Shown: positions 1 through 5,878 of the stretch, in pieces
Position numbering within the stretch: the first letter of the stretch is position 1
Layout: the number at the start of each line of letters is the position of its first letter
NCBI GenBank assembly: GCA_030824725.1
Contig: JAPJRE010000239.1
Coordinates: 1-6,340, forward strand
Direction: 5' to 3'
Length of the DNA: 6,340 nt
Source of the DNA: Sphingomonas sp.
GTDB taxonomy: Bacteria; Pseudomonadota; Alphaproteobacteria; Sphingomonadales; Sphingomonadaceae
Made by a program: the position numbers and the translations under genes
The notes under the pieces: generated by a model
Database searches by the model: none
The model's input: only the letters and a program-made list of their open reading frames with translations
What the model was told of the DNA's origin: nothing

Positions 1-1561
1 GGACATGCTGATCGCCTTCTGGCTCGAAGGCTGGCTGAGCAAGGACGAGATCCTCTCGCGCTACCTCTCGAACGTCTATTTCGGCGACAATGTCTATGGC
101 CTGCGCGCGGCGGCCGAGCATTATTTCTCGACGGAGCCCGAACGGCTGACCCTCAGCCAGGCAAGCCTGCTGGCGGGCCTGGTCAAGGCGCCCAGCCGGC
201 TGGCGCCCACCGGCAATCTGGATGGCGCGCGCGAGCGCCAGCGGCTGGTGATCGGCGCGATGGAGGAAGCGGGGTTCATCACCAAGGCCGAGGCACGGCG
301 AGTCCGGCCCGCGGTGCTCCACGTGGAGGACCGCGACGAGCAGCTGCCGAGCGGCACCTATTTCGCCGACTGGGTATTGCCCGAGGCGCGCGATCGCGCC
401 GGCGGCGTGGCGACCGAGCAGACCGTCACCACTACGCTCGACACCCGGCTGCAGGCGGCCGCCGAACGGGTGATCAAGGCCTCTGGCCTCGGCAAGGCGC
501 AGGTCGCGCTGGTCGCGATGCGGCCGGACGGGCGCATCGTCGCGATGGTCGGCGGGCGCAACTATGCCGCCAGCCCGTTCAACCGCGCCACCCAGGCGCG
601 GCGCCAGCCGGGTTCGGCGTTCAAGCTGTTCGTCTATCTCGCCGCGCTCCGTTCGGGCATGACGCCGGACACGATGGTCGACGATACGCCGGTGCAGATC
701 GGCGACTGGAAGCCCTCGAACAGCGATGGCCGCTATGCCGGTCGCATCACCCTGCGCCAGGCGATGGCCAAGTCGAGCAACGTGGTGGCGGCGCGACTGA
801 TCCAGAAGCTCGGCGTCGGCCGGGTGACCCAGGCGGCGCGCGACCTCGGCATCTCGACCCCGCTCGGCAACGATGCCTCGATCGCGCTCGGCACCTCGAC
901 CGGCTCGCTGCTCGAGCTGACCGCAGCCTATGCGGCGGTGGCGAACGGCAGCTACCCGGTGCGTCCGCGCGGGCTGGACGAGGAGGAATCGGCCGACGAC
1001 TGGCTGGCGCGCCGTCTGGGCGGGCCGAGCCGGTTCGACGAACGATTGCTCGAGGACCTGCGCTCGATGCTCGGCACGGTGGTGCAGTCGGGCACGGGCC
1101 GCGCGGCGACGCTGCCGGTGCCGGCATTCGGCAAGACCGGCACGACGCAGGACGGGCGCGACGCGCTGTTCGTCGGCTGGGCGGGCGATTTGGTCGTCGG
1201 GGTATGGATCGGCAACGACGATAACAGCCCGGTGGCCGGGGCGGCCGGCGGTGGCCTGCCCGCGCATATCTGGCGCGACTTCATGGTCCGCGCGCTTGGC
1301 CTCACGCTGCCGCCGGCACCGGTTGAGGAAGACAATGCGATCGACGAGAACGCCATCGGTCTGGACGAGGTGCTGAACGGCGCGGGCGTGCAGATCGACG
1401 AGCAGGGCGTCCAGCTCGATCTGGACCGTGTGCGCGAGCTGGTGCCCGAAGGCGAGGCGCGCGACGCAATTCCTCGGAACCTGCGGATCCCGGTGCCCGC
1501 GACGCCGGCTACGCCGGTGCGTCGCCGCGATCCGCGTGACGCGCCCGACGGCGAGGAGTGA
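1..1561 (+). CDS. Class A penicillin-binding protein (PBP1A-type), 5'-truncated by window edge
   Basis: This is a bifunctional peptidoglycan synthase of the inner membrane: the GT51 domain polymerises glycan strands and the transpeptidase domain cross-links stem peptides in the periplasm. The reading frame is open to the left edge, so the first ATG at 5 is internal. The cytoplasmic tail, membrane anchor and the catalytic-glutamate part of GT51 lie outside the window. Numbering from that ATG, residues 1-60 are the end of GT51 (SRYLSNVYFGDNVYGLRAAA). The transpeptidase motifs are complete: SxxK as SAFK with nucleophile Ser204 (codon at 614-616), SxN as SSN at 257-259, and KTGT at 377-380. After about residue 425 comes an acidic tail, then a Pro/Ala/Arg-rich end. 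The stop is only 6 bases from the stop of the convergent DUF1176 gene. Family assignment is secure; which PBP1 paralogue it is cannot be told from the fragment. Confidence 0.95.
   Translation, partial: DMLIAFWLEGWLSKDEILSRYLSNVYFGDNVYGLRAAAEHYFSTEPERLTLSQASLLAGLVKAPSRLAPTGNLDGARERQRLVIGAMEEAGFITKAEARRVRPAVLHVEDRDEQLPSGTYFADWVLPEARDRAGGVATEQTVTTTLDTRLQAAAERVIKASGLGKAQVALVAMRPDGRIVAMVGGRNYAASPFNRATQARRQPGSAFKLFVYLAALRSGMTPDTMVDDTPVQIGDWKPSNSDGRYAGRITLRQAMAKSSNVVAARLIQKLGVGRVTQAARDLGISTPLGNDASIALGTSTGSLLELTAAYAAVANGSYPVRPRGLDEEESADDWLARRLGGPSRFDERLLEDLRSMLGTVVQSGTGRAATLPVPAFGKTGTTQDGRDALFVGWAGDLVVGVWIGNDDNSPVAGAAGGGLPAHIWRDFMVRALGLTLPPAPVEEDNAIDENAIGLDEVLNGAGVQIDEQGVQLDLDRVRELVPEGEARDAIPRNLRIPVPATPATPVRRRDPRDAPDGEE
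1499..1525. other. GC-rich stem-loop inside the 3' end of the PBP gene
   Basis: Arm GCGACG (1499-1504) pairs with CGTCGC (1520-1525), and inner arm CCGGC (1505-1509) pairs with GCCGG (1513-1517). The loop is TAC and two bases (1518-1519) bulge out, giving 11 base pairs. It lies within PBP codons for a Pro/Ala/Thr/Arg-rich stretch. It is also 43 bases past the stop of the convergent minus-strand DUF1176 gene, so it could shape the 3' end of that transcript. No T tract follows on either strand. The base pairing is read directly; any terminator role is a guess, because GC-rich coding DNA makes such hairpins by chance. Confidence 0.3.
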
Positions 1562-1567
1562 CGGGGC

Positions 1568-2545
1568 TCAGCGCCGCACGCTGGCCCGCCAGACGGGAAG
1601 CCATTCGAGGGATCCGCGACATTCGTCCATCCGGCGGACCGCGGTGGCGCGGAAGCTCGTGCCGTCCCACACATAGTCCACCGCCTCGCCGCAATCGCCA
1701 ATCCCGCGGCCCTTGGCGTCGGTGGACAGCGTGCCGCTGCGGGCATCCCAGCTGGCGTTGATCAGCAGCGGCGGCTTCACGCGGTTCGGGTCGACATAGT
1801 CGAACGTCGCGCGATCGAACTTGCCGGCGCGCAGCACATAGGGCGCGCTCAGCAGATTATAGGCGCCCAGGCCGCAGGGCAGCAGCACCAGCGTTGCGCC
1901 GCCACCCAGCGCCGCGGTTTCGGCGGCGGGCTGGGGAAAGCGGCTGTCGAACTGGCCGCCGCAGCCGCTCACTCGGTTGAGCTGGGCGAGCAGCTGCCGC
2001 GTCAGGCGCGCGCGCTGGTCGCCAGGGACGACGCTGCGCACCACCGGCAGCGGCGCGACCTTCGGCACCGTGCGCGCCGGCCTCGGCCCGCGTGCGACCA
2101 TCGCGGTCACCCCGCCATCGCGATGCTGCGCGGCGTCGACGAAGCGCAGCGCCGCCGCGAGCCCCTCGAGCGAGAGCGTGCCGCCCTTGGGGCCGATCTG
2201 GGCGCGCTTTCCCTTGGCCAGGCTGCGCGCGACCCGCAGCGCCTCCGCGCCGCCGAAGCGCACCATCCCCTGCTCGGCGCGACCCGTGGCGACGCGGGCA
2301 TCGTCGATCGTCAGGACGATCTCGCCCGAGGGGCTGGCGAAGTTCTTCAGGGTGAGGGTCAGGGCTCCGGCGGGCCCGGCCGTGCGGTCGAGCAGGATCG
2401 CGACGCCGTTGCTGTCCATCGCCCCATCCTCGGGCTGGATCGAGGTGAGCGCGCAGCGGCGGACATTGTCGCACGCGACCGCCCAGTCCCCGAAGGTCTT
2501 GAGCGGGCCGAGCGAGACGGCGGCGGACAGGGCAAGCAGGAACAT
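1568..2545 (-). CDS. DUF1176 family exported protein of unknown function
   Basis: A protein of 325 residues resembling the DUF1176 (PF06674) family, which has no established function and is common in Proteobacteria. Family-like signs are the N-terminal KTFGDWAVACDN block (residues 16-27) and the C-terminal pattern of a VWDG block (292-295), a CRG motif near 309-311 and a final PVWRA. The first 12 or so residues (MFLLALSAAVSL) are hydrophobic and look like a short signal peptide, though without the usual basic N-region. Six cysteines (25, 31, 195, 224, 285, 309) would suit periplasmic disulfides. I chose the ATG at 2545 because the hydrophobic stretch begins there. An in-frame ATG at 2617 would add 24 residues, but it would overlap the start codon of the divergent dehydrogenase gene. 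Neither start has a good Shine-Dalgarno. Family call fairly sure; start moderately sure. Confidence 0.8.
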   Translation of the reverse strand: MFLLALSAAVSLGPLKTFGDWAVACDNVRRCALTSIQPEDGAMDSNGVAILLDRTAGPAGALTLTLKNFASPSGEIVLTIDDARVATGRAEQGMVRFGGAEALRVARSLAKGKRAQIGPKGGTLSLEGLAAALRFVDAAQHRDGGVTAMVARGPRPARTVPKVAPLPVVRSVVPGDQRARLTRQLLAQLNRVSGCGGQFDSRFPQPAAETAALGGGATLVLLPCGLGAYNLLSAPYVLRAGKFDRATFDYVDPNRVKPPLLINASWDARSGTLSTDAKGRGIGDCGEAVDYVWDGTSFRATAVRRMDECRGSLEWLPVWRASVRR

Positions 2546-2615
2546 GCCGCATATGCTAGCCGATCGGCATCTGCTTGCGTAGTACGGCCGCGAAAGCAAT
2601 TTGCAGGAGACGGGC
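2546..2615. promoter_or_regulatory. Divergent intergenic region with two palindromes
   Basis: This 70-base gap separates the divergent DUF1176 (-) and 3-hydroxybutyryl-CoA dehydrogenase (+) genes, so promoters for both must lie here or run into the flanking coding DNA. It holds the palindromes GCATATGC (2549-2556) and GCCGATCGGC (2559-2568), and a 6-bp inverted repeat, ATGCCG at 2544-2549 with CGGCAT at 2565-2570. These could be operator half-sites, but short palindromes are frequent in GC-rich DNA. I could not place a -35/-10 pair with acceptable spacing on either strand. Shared control is inference only. Confidence 0.4.
2605..2610 (+). promoter_or_regulatory. Ribosome binding site AGGAGA
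   Basis: AGGAGA lies five bases before the ATG at 2616. It settles the start of the dehydrogenase, because the in-frame ATG-like codon at 2601 lies upstream of this site and would add five residues ahead of the conserved Rossmann beta strand. Confidence 0.85.
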
Positions 2616-3485
2616 ATGAAGACGGTAGGCGTGATCGGTGCAGGGCAGATGGGGGCGGGAATCGCCCAGGTCTCGGCGCAGGCGGGCTATGCCGTGCTGC
2701 TGTCCGACGTCGACCAGGCCCGCGCCGAGGCCGGCAAGGCGGGGATCGGCAAGCAGCTGGCCCGCGCGGTGGAGAAGGAGAAGATCACCGCCGCCGATGC
2801 CGAGGCGGCGCTGGGCCGGATCACCCCCATCGGCGATCTCGCCGCGATGGCGCCGTGCGACCTGGTGATCGAGGCCGCGACCGAGCGCGAGGCAATCAAG
2901 CGCCAGATCTTCGACACGGTGGGCAAGGCGCTGGGCGCGGAGGCGATCCTTGCCAGCAACACCTCGTCGATCCCGATCACCCGCCTCGCCCAGGCGGCGC
3001 CCGATCCGTCACGCTTCATGGGCGTGCACTTCTTCAATCCGGTGCCAGTGATGGGCCTGATCGAGCTGATCCGTGGCCTCGCCACCAGCGACGTGACCGT
3101 CGCCGCAGTGGAGGCGTTCGGCCAGTCGCTCGGCAAGCGGATCGTCCATGCCAACGACGCGCCGGGCTTCATCGTCAACCGCGTGCTGATGCCCATGCTT
3201 AACGAGGCGTGCTTTGCGCTGGGCGAAGGCGTGGCGACGATCCCCGACATCGACGCGGCGTGCCAGCTCGGGCTCAACCACCCGATGGGCCCGTTCACGC
3301 TGGCCGACTTCATCGGGCTCGACACCTGCCTGGAGATCACCCGCGTGCTGTTCGAAGGCACCGGCGACCCCAAGTTCCGCCCGGCGCCGCTGCTGGTGAA
3401 GTATGTCGAGGCCGGCTGGTACGGCCGCAAGACCAAGCGCGGCTTCTACGATTACACCGGCGCGGAGCCCGTGCCGACGCGGTGA
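2616..3485 (+). CDS. hbd: 3-hydroxybutyryl-CoA dehydrogenase
   Basis: A complete 289-residue cytoplasmic enzyme that interconverts (S)-3-hydroxyacyl-CoA, typically 3-hydroxybutyryl-CoA, and acetoacetyl-CoA with NAD(H). It serves beta-oxidation, butanoate or aromatic-acid catabolism. The N-terminal Rossmann fold shows GAGQMG (residues 8-13), and Asp31 at the end of the second strand suits NAD over NADP. The catalytic set matches the family: Ser117 (in SNTSS), His138 (GVHFFNPVP), Glu150 twelve residues later, and Asn188 (IVNR). The C-terminal helical dimer domain contains LNHPMGPFTLADFIGLD from about residue 220. Length is normal for stand-alone Hbd/PaaH/FadB2-type enzymes, with no fused hydratase. 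The divergent and convergent neighbours make it a single-gene unit within this window. The symbol hbd is generic; paaH, fadB2 or hbdA are equally possible. Chain-length preference cannot be read from the sequence. Confidence 0.96.
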   Translation: MKTVGVIGAGQMGAGIAQVSAQAGYAVLLSDVDQARAEAGKAGIGKQLARAVEKEKITAADAEAALGRITPIGDLAAMAPCDLVIEAATEREAIKRQIFDTVGKALGAEAILASNTSSIPITRLAQAAPDPSRFMGVHFFNPVPVMGLIELIRGLATSDVTVAAVEAFGQSLGKRIVHANDAPGFIVNRVLMPMLNEACFALGEGVATIPDIDAACQLGLNHPMGPFTLADFIGLDTCLEITRVLFEGTGDPKFRPAPLLVKYVEAGWYGRKTKRGFYDYTGAEPVPTR

Positions 3486-3495
3486 GCGCGCCCTG

Positions 3496-3530
3496 GCGCG
3501 GGGCGCATGCCGGCAGGCATGTACCCGCGC
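3496..3530. terminator. Stem-loop between convergent genes, possible bidirectional terminator
   Basis: Outer arm GCGCGGG (3496-3502) pairs with CCCGCGC (3524-3530), and inner arm CATGCC (3506-3511) pairs with GGCATG (3516-3521). The loop is GGCA and a small asymmetric internal loop lies between the two stems, giving 13 base pairs. It starts 10 bases after the dehydrogenase stop and ends 10 bases before the hydrolase stop, so it sits at the 3' end of both transcripts. No U tract follows in either direction, so it may be an RNA 3'-end stabiliser or act with Rho rather than as a classical intrinsic terminator. Confidence 0.6.
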
Positions 3531-3540
3531 CCGGACCGCG

Positions 3541-4596
3541 TCATGCCAGGACGGCGTGATCGGCCGTGGCCGGCGCCCCGGCGCTCGTCCGCACCGCGAC
3601 GTCTCGGATCGCCGCCACGACCTGTTCCGGTACCGCATAGTGGAACAGATGGCCCTGCGCCGGTACGATCCGGAGTTCGGCGCCCGGTACCTCGCGGGCG
3701 AAGCGCTCCGCATGCCGATCGACATGGGCGATGCGATCGCCTTCGCCCGCCATGACGATGATCGGCACCGCCAGCGCCTCGTACCGGCGGCTGATCGCGA
3801 CCGCAGCGGGTGCCATCAGCGCAGTGTCTGCGGCGGTCGCGCGGACCTGGGACGGGCGCAGCGTCAGCGCGATCGGGAAGGCGGCAAACTTCTCCGAAAT
3901 CGGTGCGGGCGAGAAGCTGGCCTTGATCGCCACCGGCCCAAGCAGGCGGCCAGCAAGCGGCGACACGGTGTTCGCCATCATGTCACCGACCAGGGGGAGG
4001 GCCGGCGTGGAAAGCGGCCAGACGTCCGGGCGGGCAGTGCCGTAATAATAGCCGGACAGGAGGACGAGGCCGGATACCGTTTCCGGAGCCTCCAGCGCCA
4101 GGGCCAGCGCGACCAGTGTACCCCAGCTATGGCCCACCACCACGGCAGGCCCGACGCCGAGCTGCTTGAGCGCCGCCGCGATCACCTGCGCCTGTGCCGC
4201 CGGTGTCCAGATCGTCGTGCGCGGGCGATCGCTATAGCCGAAGCCGGGGCGGTCGAACGCGATCACGCGATTCTGCGCCGCGGCGAGGCCCAGTACGCCG
4301 CTCGCTTCGTAATCCTGGAGAGTCACGCCGTTGCCGTGGAGCAGCACCACCGCCGGCCCTTCGCCGCGGTCAACATAATGGAGGCGCACCCCGTCGACGT
4401 CGACAAACGATCCGGCGGGCGGCGTCTCCGCTTCCGCCCGCTTCCTGCTTGCTCGGTTGTACAGCGCGCTGCCAGCCAACGCCGCGATACCCGCGGCTCC
4501 AGCGATCCAGCCGAGGTTGCGGCGCGTACCAGCATCCTCCCGCTGTATCGTATCAGAGGGTGCCGAACGCGGTTTCTTGCTGGATTTCTGTGTCAT
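3541..4596 (-). CDS. Membrane-anchored alpha/beta-fold hydrolase
   Basis: A 351-residue alpha/beta hydrolase with a full catalytic triad. Visible are the oxyanion-hole motif HGNG (87-90), the strand-turn FDRPGFGYSDRP (114-125), the nucleophile elbow GHSWG with Ser157 (codon at 4126-4128), the acid Asp287 in GEGD, and His316 in QGH. This layout fits the large group containing epoxide hydrolases, esterases and haloperoxidase-like enzymes. The Ser nucleophile argues against epoxide hydrolases and haloalkane dehalogenases, which use Asp. Before the domain there is a basic, Ser/Lys-rich tail (1-26) and one hydrophobic segment (28-46), followed by a basic patch (NRASRKR), so it is probably anchored in the inner membrane. 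Topology is unclear because both flanks are positive. Its substrate cannot be inferred. The ATG at 4596 has only a weak GGTTGAG upstream. It follows ispG by 74 bases, with a perfect inverted repeat between them. Confidence 0.92.
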   Translation of the reverse strand: MTQKSSKKPRSAPSDTIQREDAGTRRNLGWIAGAAGIAALAGSALYNRASRKRAEAETPPAGSFVDVDGVRLHYVDRGEGPAVVLLHGNGVTLQDYEASGVLGLAAAQNRVIAFDRPGFGYSDRPRTTIWTPAAQAQVIAAALKQLGVGPAVVVGHSWGTLVALALALEAPETVSGLVLLSGYYYGTARPDVWPLSTPALPLVGDMMANTVSPLAGRLLGPVAIKASFSPAPISEKFAAFPIALTLRPSQVRATAADTALMAPAAVAISRRYEALAVPIIVMAGEGDRIAHVDRHAERFAREVPGAELRIVPAQGHLFHYAVPEQVVAAIRDVAVRTSAGAPATADHAVLA

Positions 4597-4614
4597 GCCG
4601 ACTCAACCATTGCG

Positions 4615-4639
4615 CAGCGCACAAGTTGCTTGTGCGCTG
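4615..4639. terminator. Perfect 11-bp inverted repeat between ispG and the hydrolase gene
   Basis: CAGCGCACAAG (4615-4625) and CTTGTGCGCTG (4629-4639) are exact reverse complements around a TTG loop. Read on the minus strand, the hairpin begins 31 bases after the ispG stop and ends 18 bases before the hydrolase start codon. It could terminate ispG transcription, act as an operator for the hydrolase, or regulate translation from a short leader. No U tract follows on the minus strand (the next bases are CGCAATGG), which weakens the intrinsic-terminator reading. The structure is certain; its role is inferred. Confidence 0.6.
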
Positions 4640-4670
4640 TCGCTTCGTCAGGCTGGAAGGTCGGTCCGGT

Positions 4671-5804
4671 TTACTCCGCCGCCTGCGCCGGCTCGGCGTT
4701 CGTCGCTTCGATCTCAGCCGCCTTGGCCTCGACCAGCTTGACGATGTGGTCGAGCATGTCCGCATCCTCGACGGTGTGGTCGGTCAGGCCCGACAGATAC
4801 ACCATGTGCTTGCCGTTGCCGCCGCCGGTGAGGCCGATATCGGTCTCACGCGCCTCGCCGGGGCCGTTGACCACGCAGCCGAGCACCGAGAGCGACAGCG
4901 GCGTGCGGATGTGCTGGAGCCGTTCCTCCAGCGCCTGCACGGTGCGGATCACGTCGAAGCCCTGGCGCGCGCAGCTCGGGCAGGAGACGACGCGGACGCC
5001 GCGATTGCGGATGCCGAGCGCCTTGAGGATCTCGAAGCCGACGCGCACTTCCTCCTCGGGCTCGGCCGAGAGACTCACCCGGATGGTGTCGCCGATCCCG
5101 AACCAGAGCAAGGAGCCGATGCCGATCGCCGACTTGACCGTGCCGCCGACGAACCCGCCCGCCTCGGTGATGCCGAGGTGCAGCGGGCAGTCGACCGCAT
5201 CGGCCAGCTGCTGATAGGCGGCGACCGCGAGGAACACGTCGCTCGCCTTCACCGCGACCTTGAACTGGTGAAAGTCGCGGTCCTGGAGCAGCTTGATGTG
5301 ATCGAGCGCGGATTCGACCAGCGCTTCGGGGCAGGGCTCGCCATATTTCTCGAGCAGATCCTTCTCGAGGCTGCCTGCGTTCACGCCGATGCGGATCGAA
5401 GCGCCGTTGGCCTTGGCGGCGTTGACCACCTCGTTCACCCGGTCGGCCGAGCCGATATTGCCCGGATTGATCCGCAGGCAGGCGGCGCCGGCATCGGCGG
5501 CTTCCAGTGCGCGCTTATAGTGAAAATGGATGTCCGCGACGATCGGCACGCGCGCGGCGCGGACGATCTGCTTGAGCGCCGTCGTGCTCTCGACGTCGGG
5601 GCAGGAGACGCGGATGATGTCCGCGCCCGCCTCTTCGCAGCGGCGGATCTGGTCGATCGTCGCCTTCACGTCGGAGGTGGCAGTGTTGGTCATGGTCTGC
5701 ACCGTCACCGGGGCGTCGCCGCCAACGGGCACGTTGCCCACCATGATCTGACGGCTTTGCCGCCGGATGATATCGCGCCAGGGTCGTACGGACATGGGGG
5801 CCAT
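4671..5804 (-). CDS. ispG: 4-hydroxy-3-methylbut-2-enyl diphosphate synthase (IspG/GcpE)
   Basis: This enzyme does the penultimate step of the MEP isoprenoid pathway, the reductive conversion of 2-C-methyl-D-erythritol 2,4-cyclodiphosphate to HMBPP, using a [4Fe-4S] cluster in the cytoplasm. The 377 residues fit the short bacterial form (TIM barrel plus Fe-S domain) without the insert domain of plant enzymes. The N-terminal half shows QTMTNTATSD (36-45), ADIHFHY (90-96) and RINPGNIG (111-118). The cluster ligands Cys275 and Cys278 (SCPSC) and Cys310 (LGCVVNGPGEA) are present, with Glu317 next to the third. The C-terminus is an Ala/Glu-rich tail. Two starts are possible, ATG at 5804 or ATG at 5795 (beginning MSVRPWRD). 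Neither has a Shine-Dalgarno, and I give the outer one. The gene lies downstream of gshA on the same strand across a 74-base gap holding a hairpin and a mini-ORF. Confidence 0.96.
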   Translation of the reverse strand: MAPMSVRPWRDIIRRQSRQIMVGNVPVGGDAPVTVQTMTNTATSDVKATIDQIRRCEEAGADIIRVSCPDVESTTALKQIVRAARVPIVADIHFHYKRALEAADAGAACLRINPGNIGSADRVNEVVNAAKANGASIRIGVNAGSLEKDLLEKYGEPCPEALVESALDHIKLLQDRDFHQFKVAVKASDVFLAVAAYQQLADAVDCPLHLGITEAGGFVGGTVKSAIGIGSLLWFGIGDTIRVSLSAEPEEEVRVGFEILKALGIRNRGVRVVSCPSCARQGFDVIRTVQALEERLQHIRTPLSLSVLGCVVNGPGEARETDIGLTGGGNGKHMVYLSGLTDHTVEDADMLDHIVKLVEAKAAEIEATNAEPAQAAE

Positions 5805-5827
5805 ATAGGCGCATCAGCGCGCCGCGG

Positions 5828-5845
5828 CTAGCGCAGATCCGCCAT
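5828..5845 (-). CDS. Putative five-codon leader ORF upstream of ispG (MADLR)
   Basis: ATG GCG GAT CTG CGC TAG, read on the minus strand. It is preceded by the strong Shine-Dalgarno-like AGGGGAGG (5860 down to 5853) at a spacing of seven bases, a much better site than any in front of ispG. Its stop lies 23 bases before the outer ispG ATG, so ribosomes ending here could reinitiate at ispG. The peptide has no run of one regulatory amino acid, unlike classical attenuator leaders. It may be chance; no homology can be judged at this length. Confidence 0.3.
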   Translation of the reverse strand: MADLR

Positions 5846-5851
5846 GGCGTT

Positions 5852-5872
5852 GCCTCCCCTGGTAGGGGAAGC
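5852..5872. other. Stem-loop between gshA and ispG that masks the leader Shine-Dalgarno
   Basis: TCCCCT (5855-5860) pairs with AGGGGA (5864-5869) around a GGT loop, and GC/GC (5852-5853 with 5871-5872) extends it past one mismatch. In minus-strand RNA the AGGGGAGG Shine-Dalgarno of the mini-ORF forms the 3' arm. The structure starts 6 bases after the gshA stop, so it could also help end the gshA transcript, but no U tract follows. Confidence 0.45.
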
Positions 5873-5878
5873 CGCAGC

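Noticed and set aside
1569..1583. CAGCG/CGCTG inverted repeat at the PBP-DUF1176 junction as a terminator
   Set aside because: Only five pairs, inside DUF1176 coding sequence, and no T tract; indistinguishable from background.
2574..2602. Possible -35 (CTTGCG/TTGCGT) and -10 (CAATTT) for the dehydrogenase
   Set aside because: The -10 match is poor, and the implied transcription start near 2609 would cut off the ribosome binding site.
2601..2615. Earlier TTG start for the dehydrogenase adding five residues
   Set aside because: The ribosome binding site AGGAGA lies inside this stretch and points to the ATG at 2616, where the conserved Rossmann strand begins.
2123..3202. 359-codon + strand frame spanning the divergent gap
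   Set aside because: It overlaps the dehydrogenase in another frame and runs antisense to DUF1176; its composition is that of a shadow frame and it has no ribosome binding site.
3403..5214. Long open frame on the + strand (603 codons) antisense to the hydrolase and ispG
   Set aside because: It lies opposite two well-recognised genes, its translation is Arg/Ala-rich without a recognisable domain, and long antisense frames are expected in DNA with strong third-position GC bias.
5803..5808. CTATAT on the minus strand as a -10 box for ispG
   Set aside because: No -35-like sequence lies at the right distance, and the element would overlap the outer ispG start codon.
4194..5831. 545-codon open frame on the + strand opposite ispG
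   Set aside because: The Asp/Arg/His/Ala-rich translation is a mirror of ispG codons and shows no domain; ispG has all its catalytic residues on the other strand.
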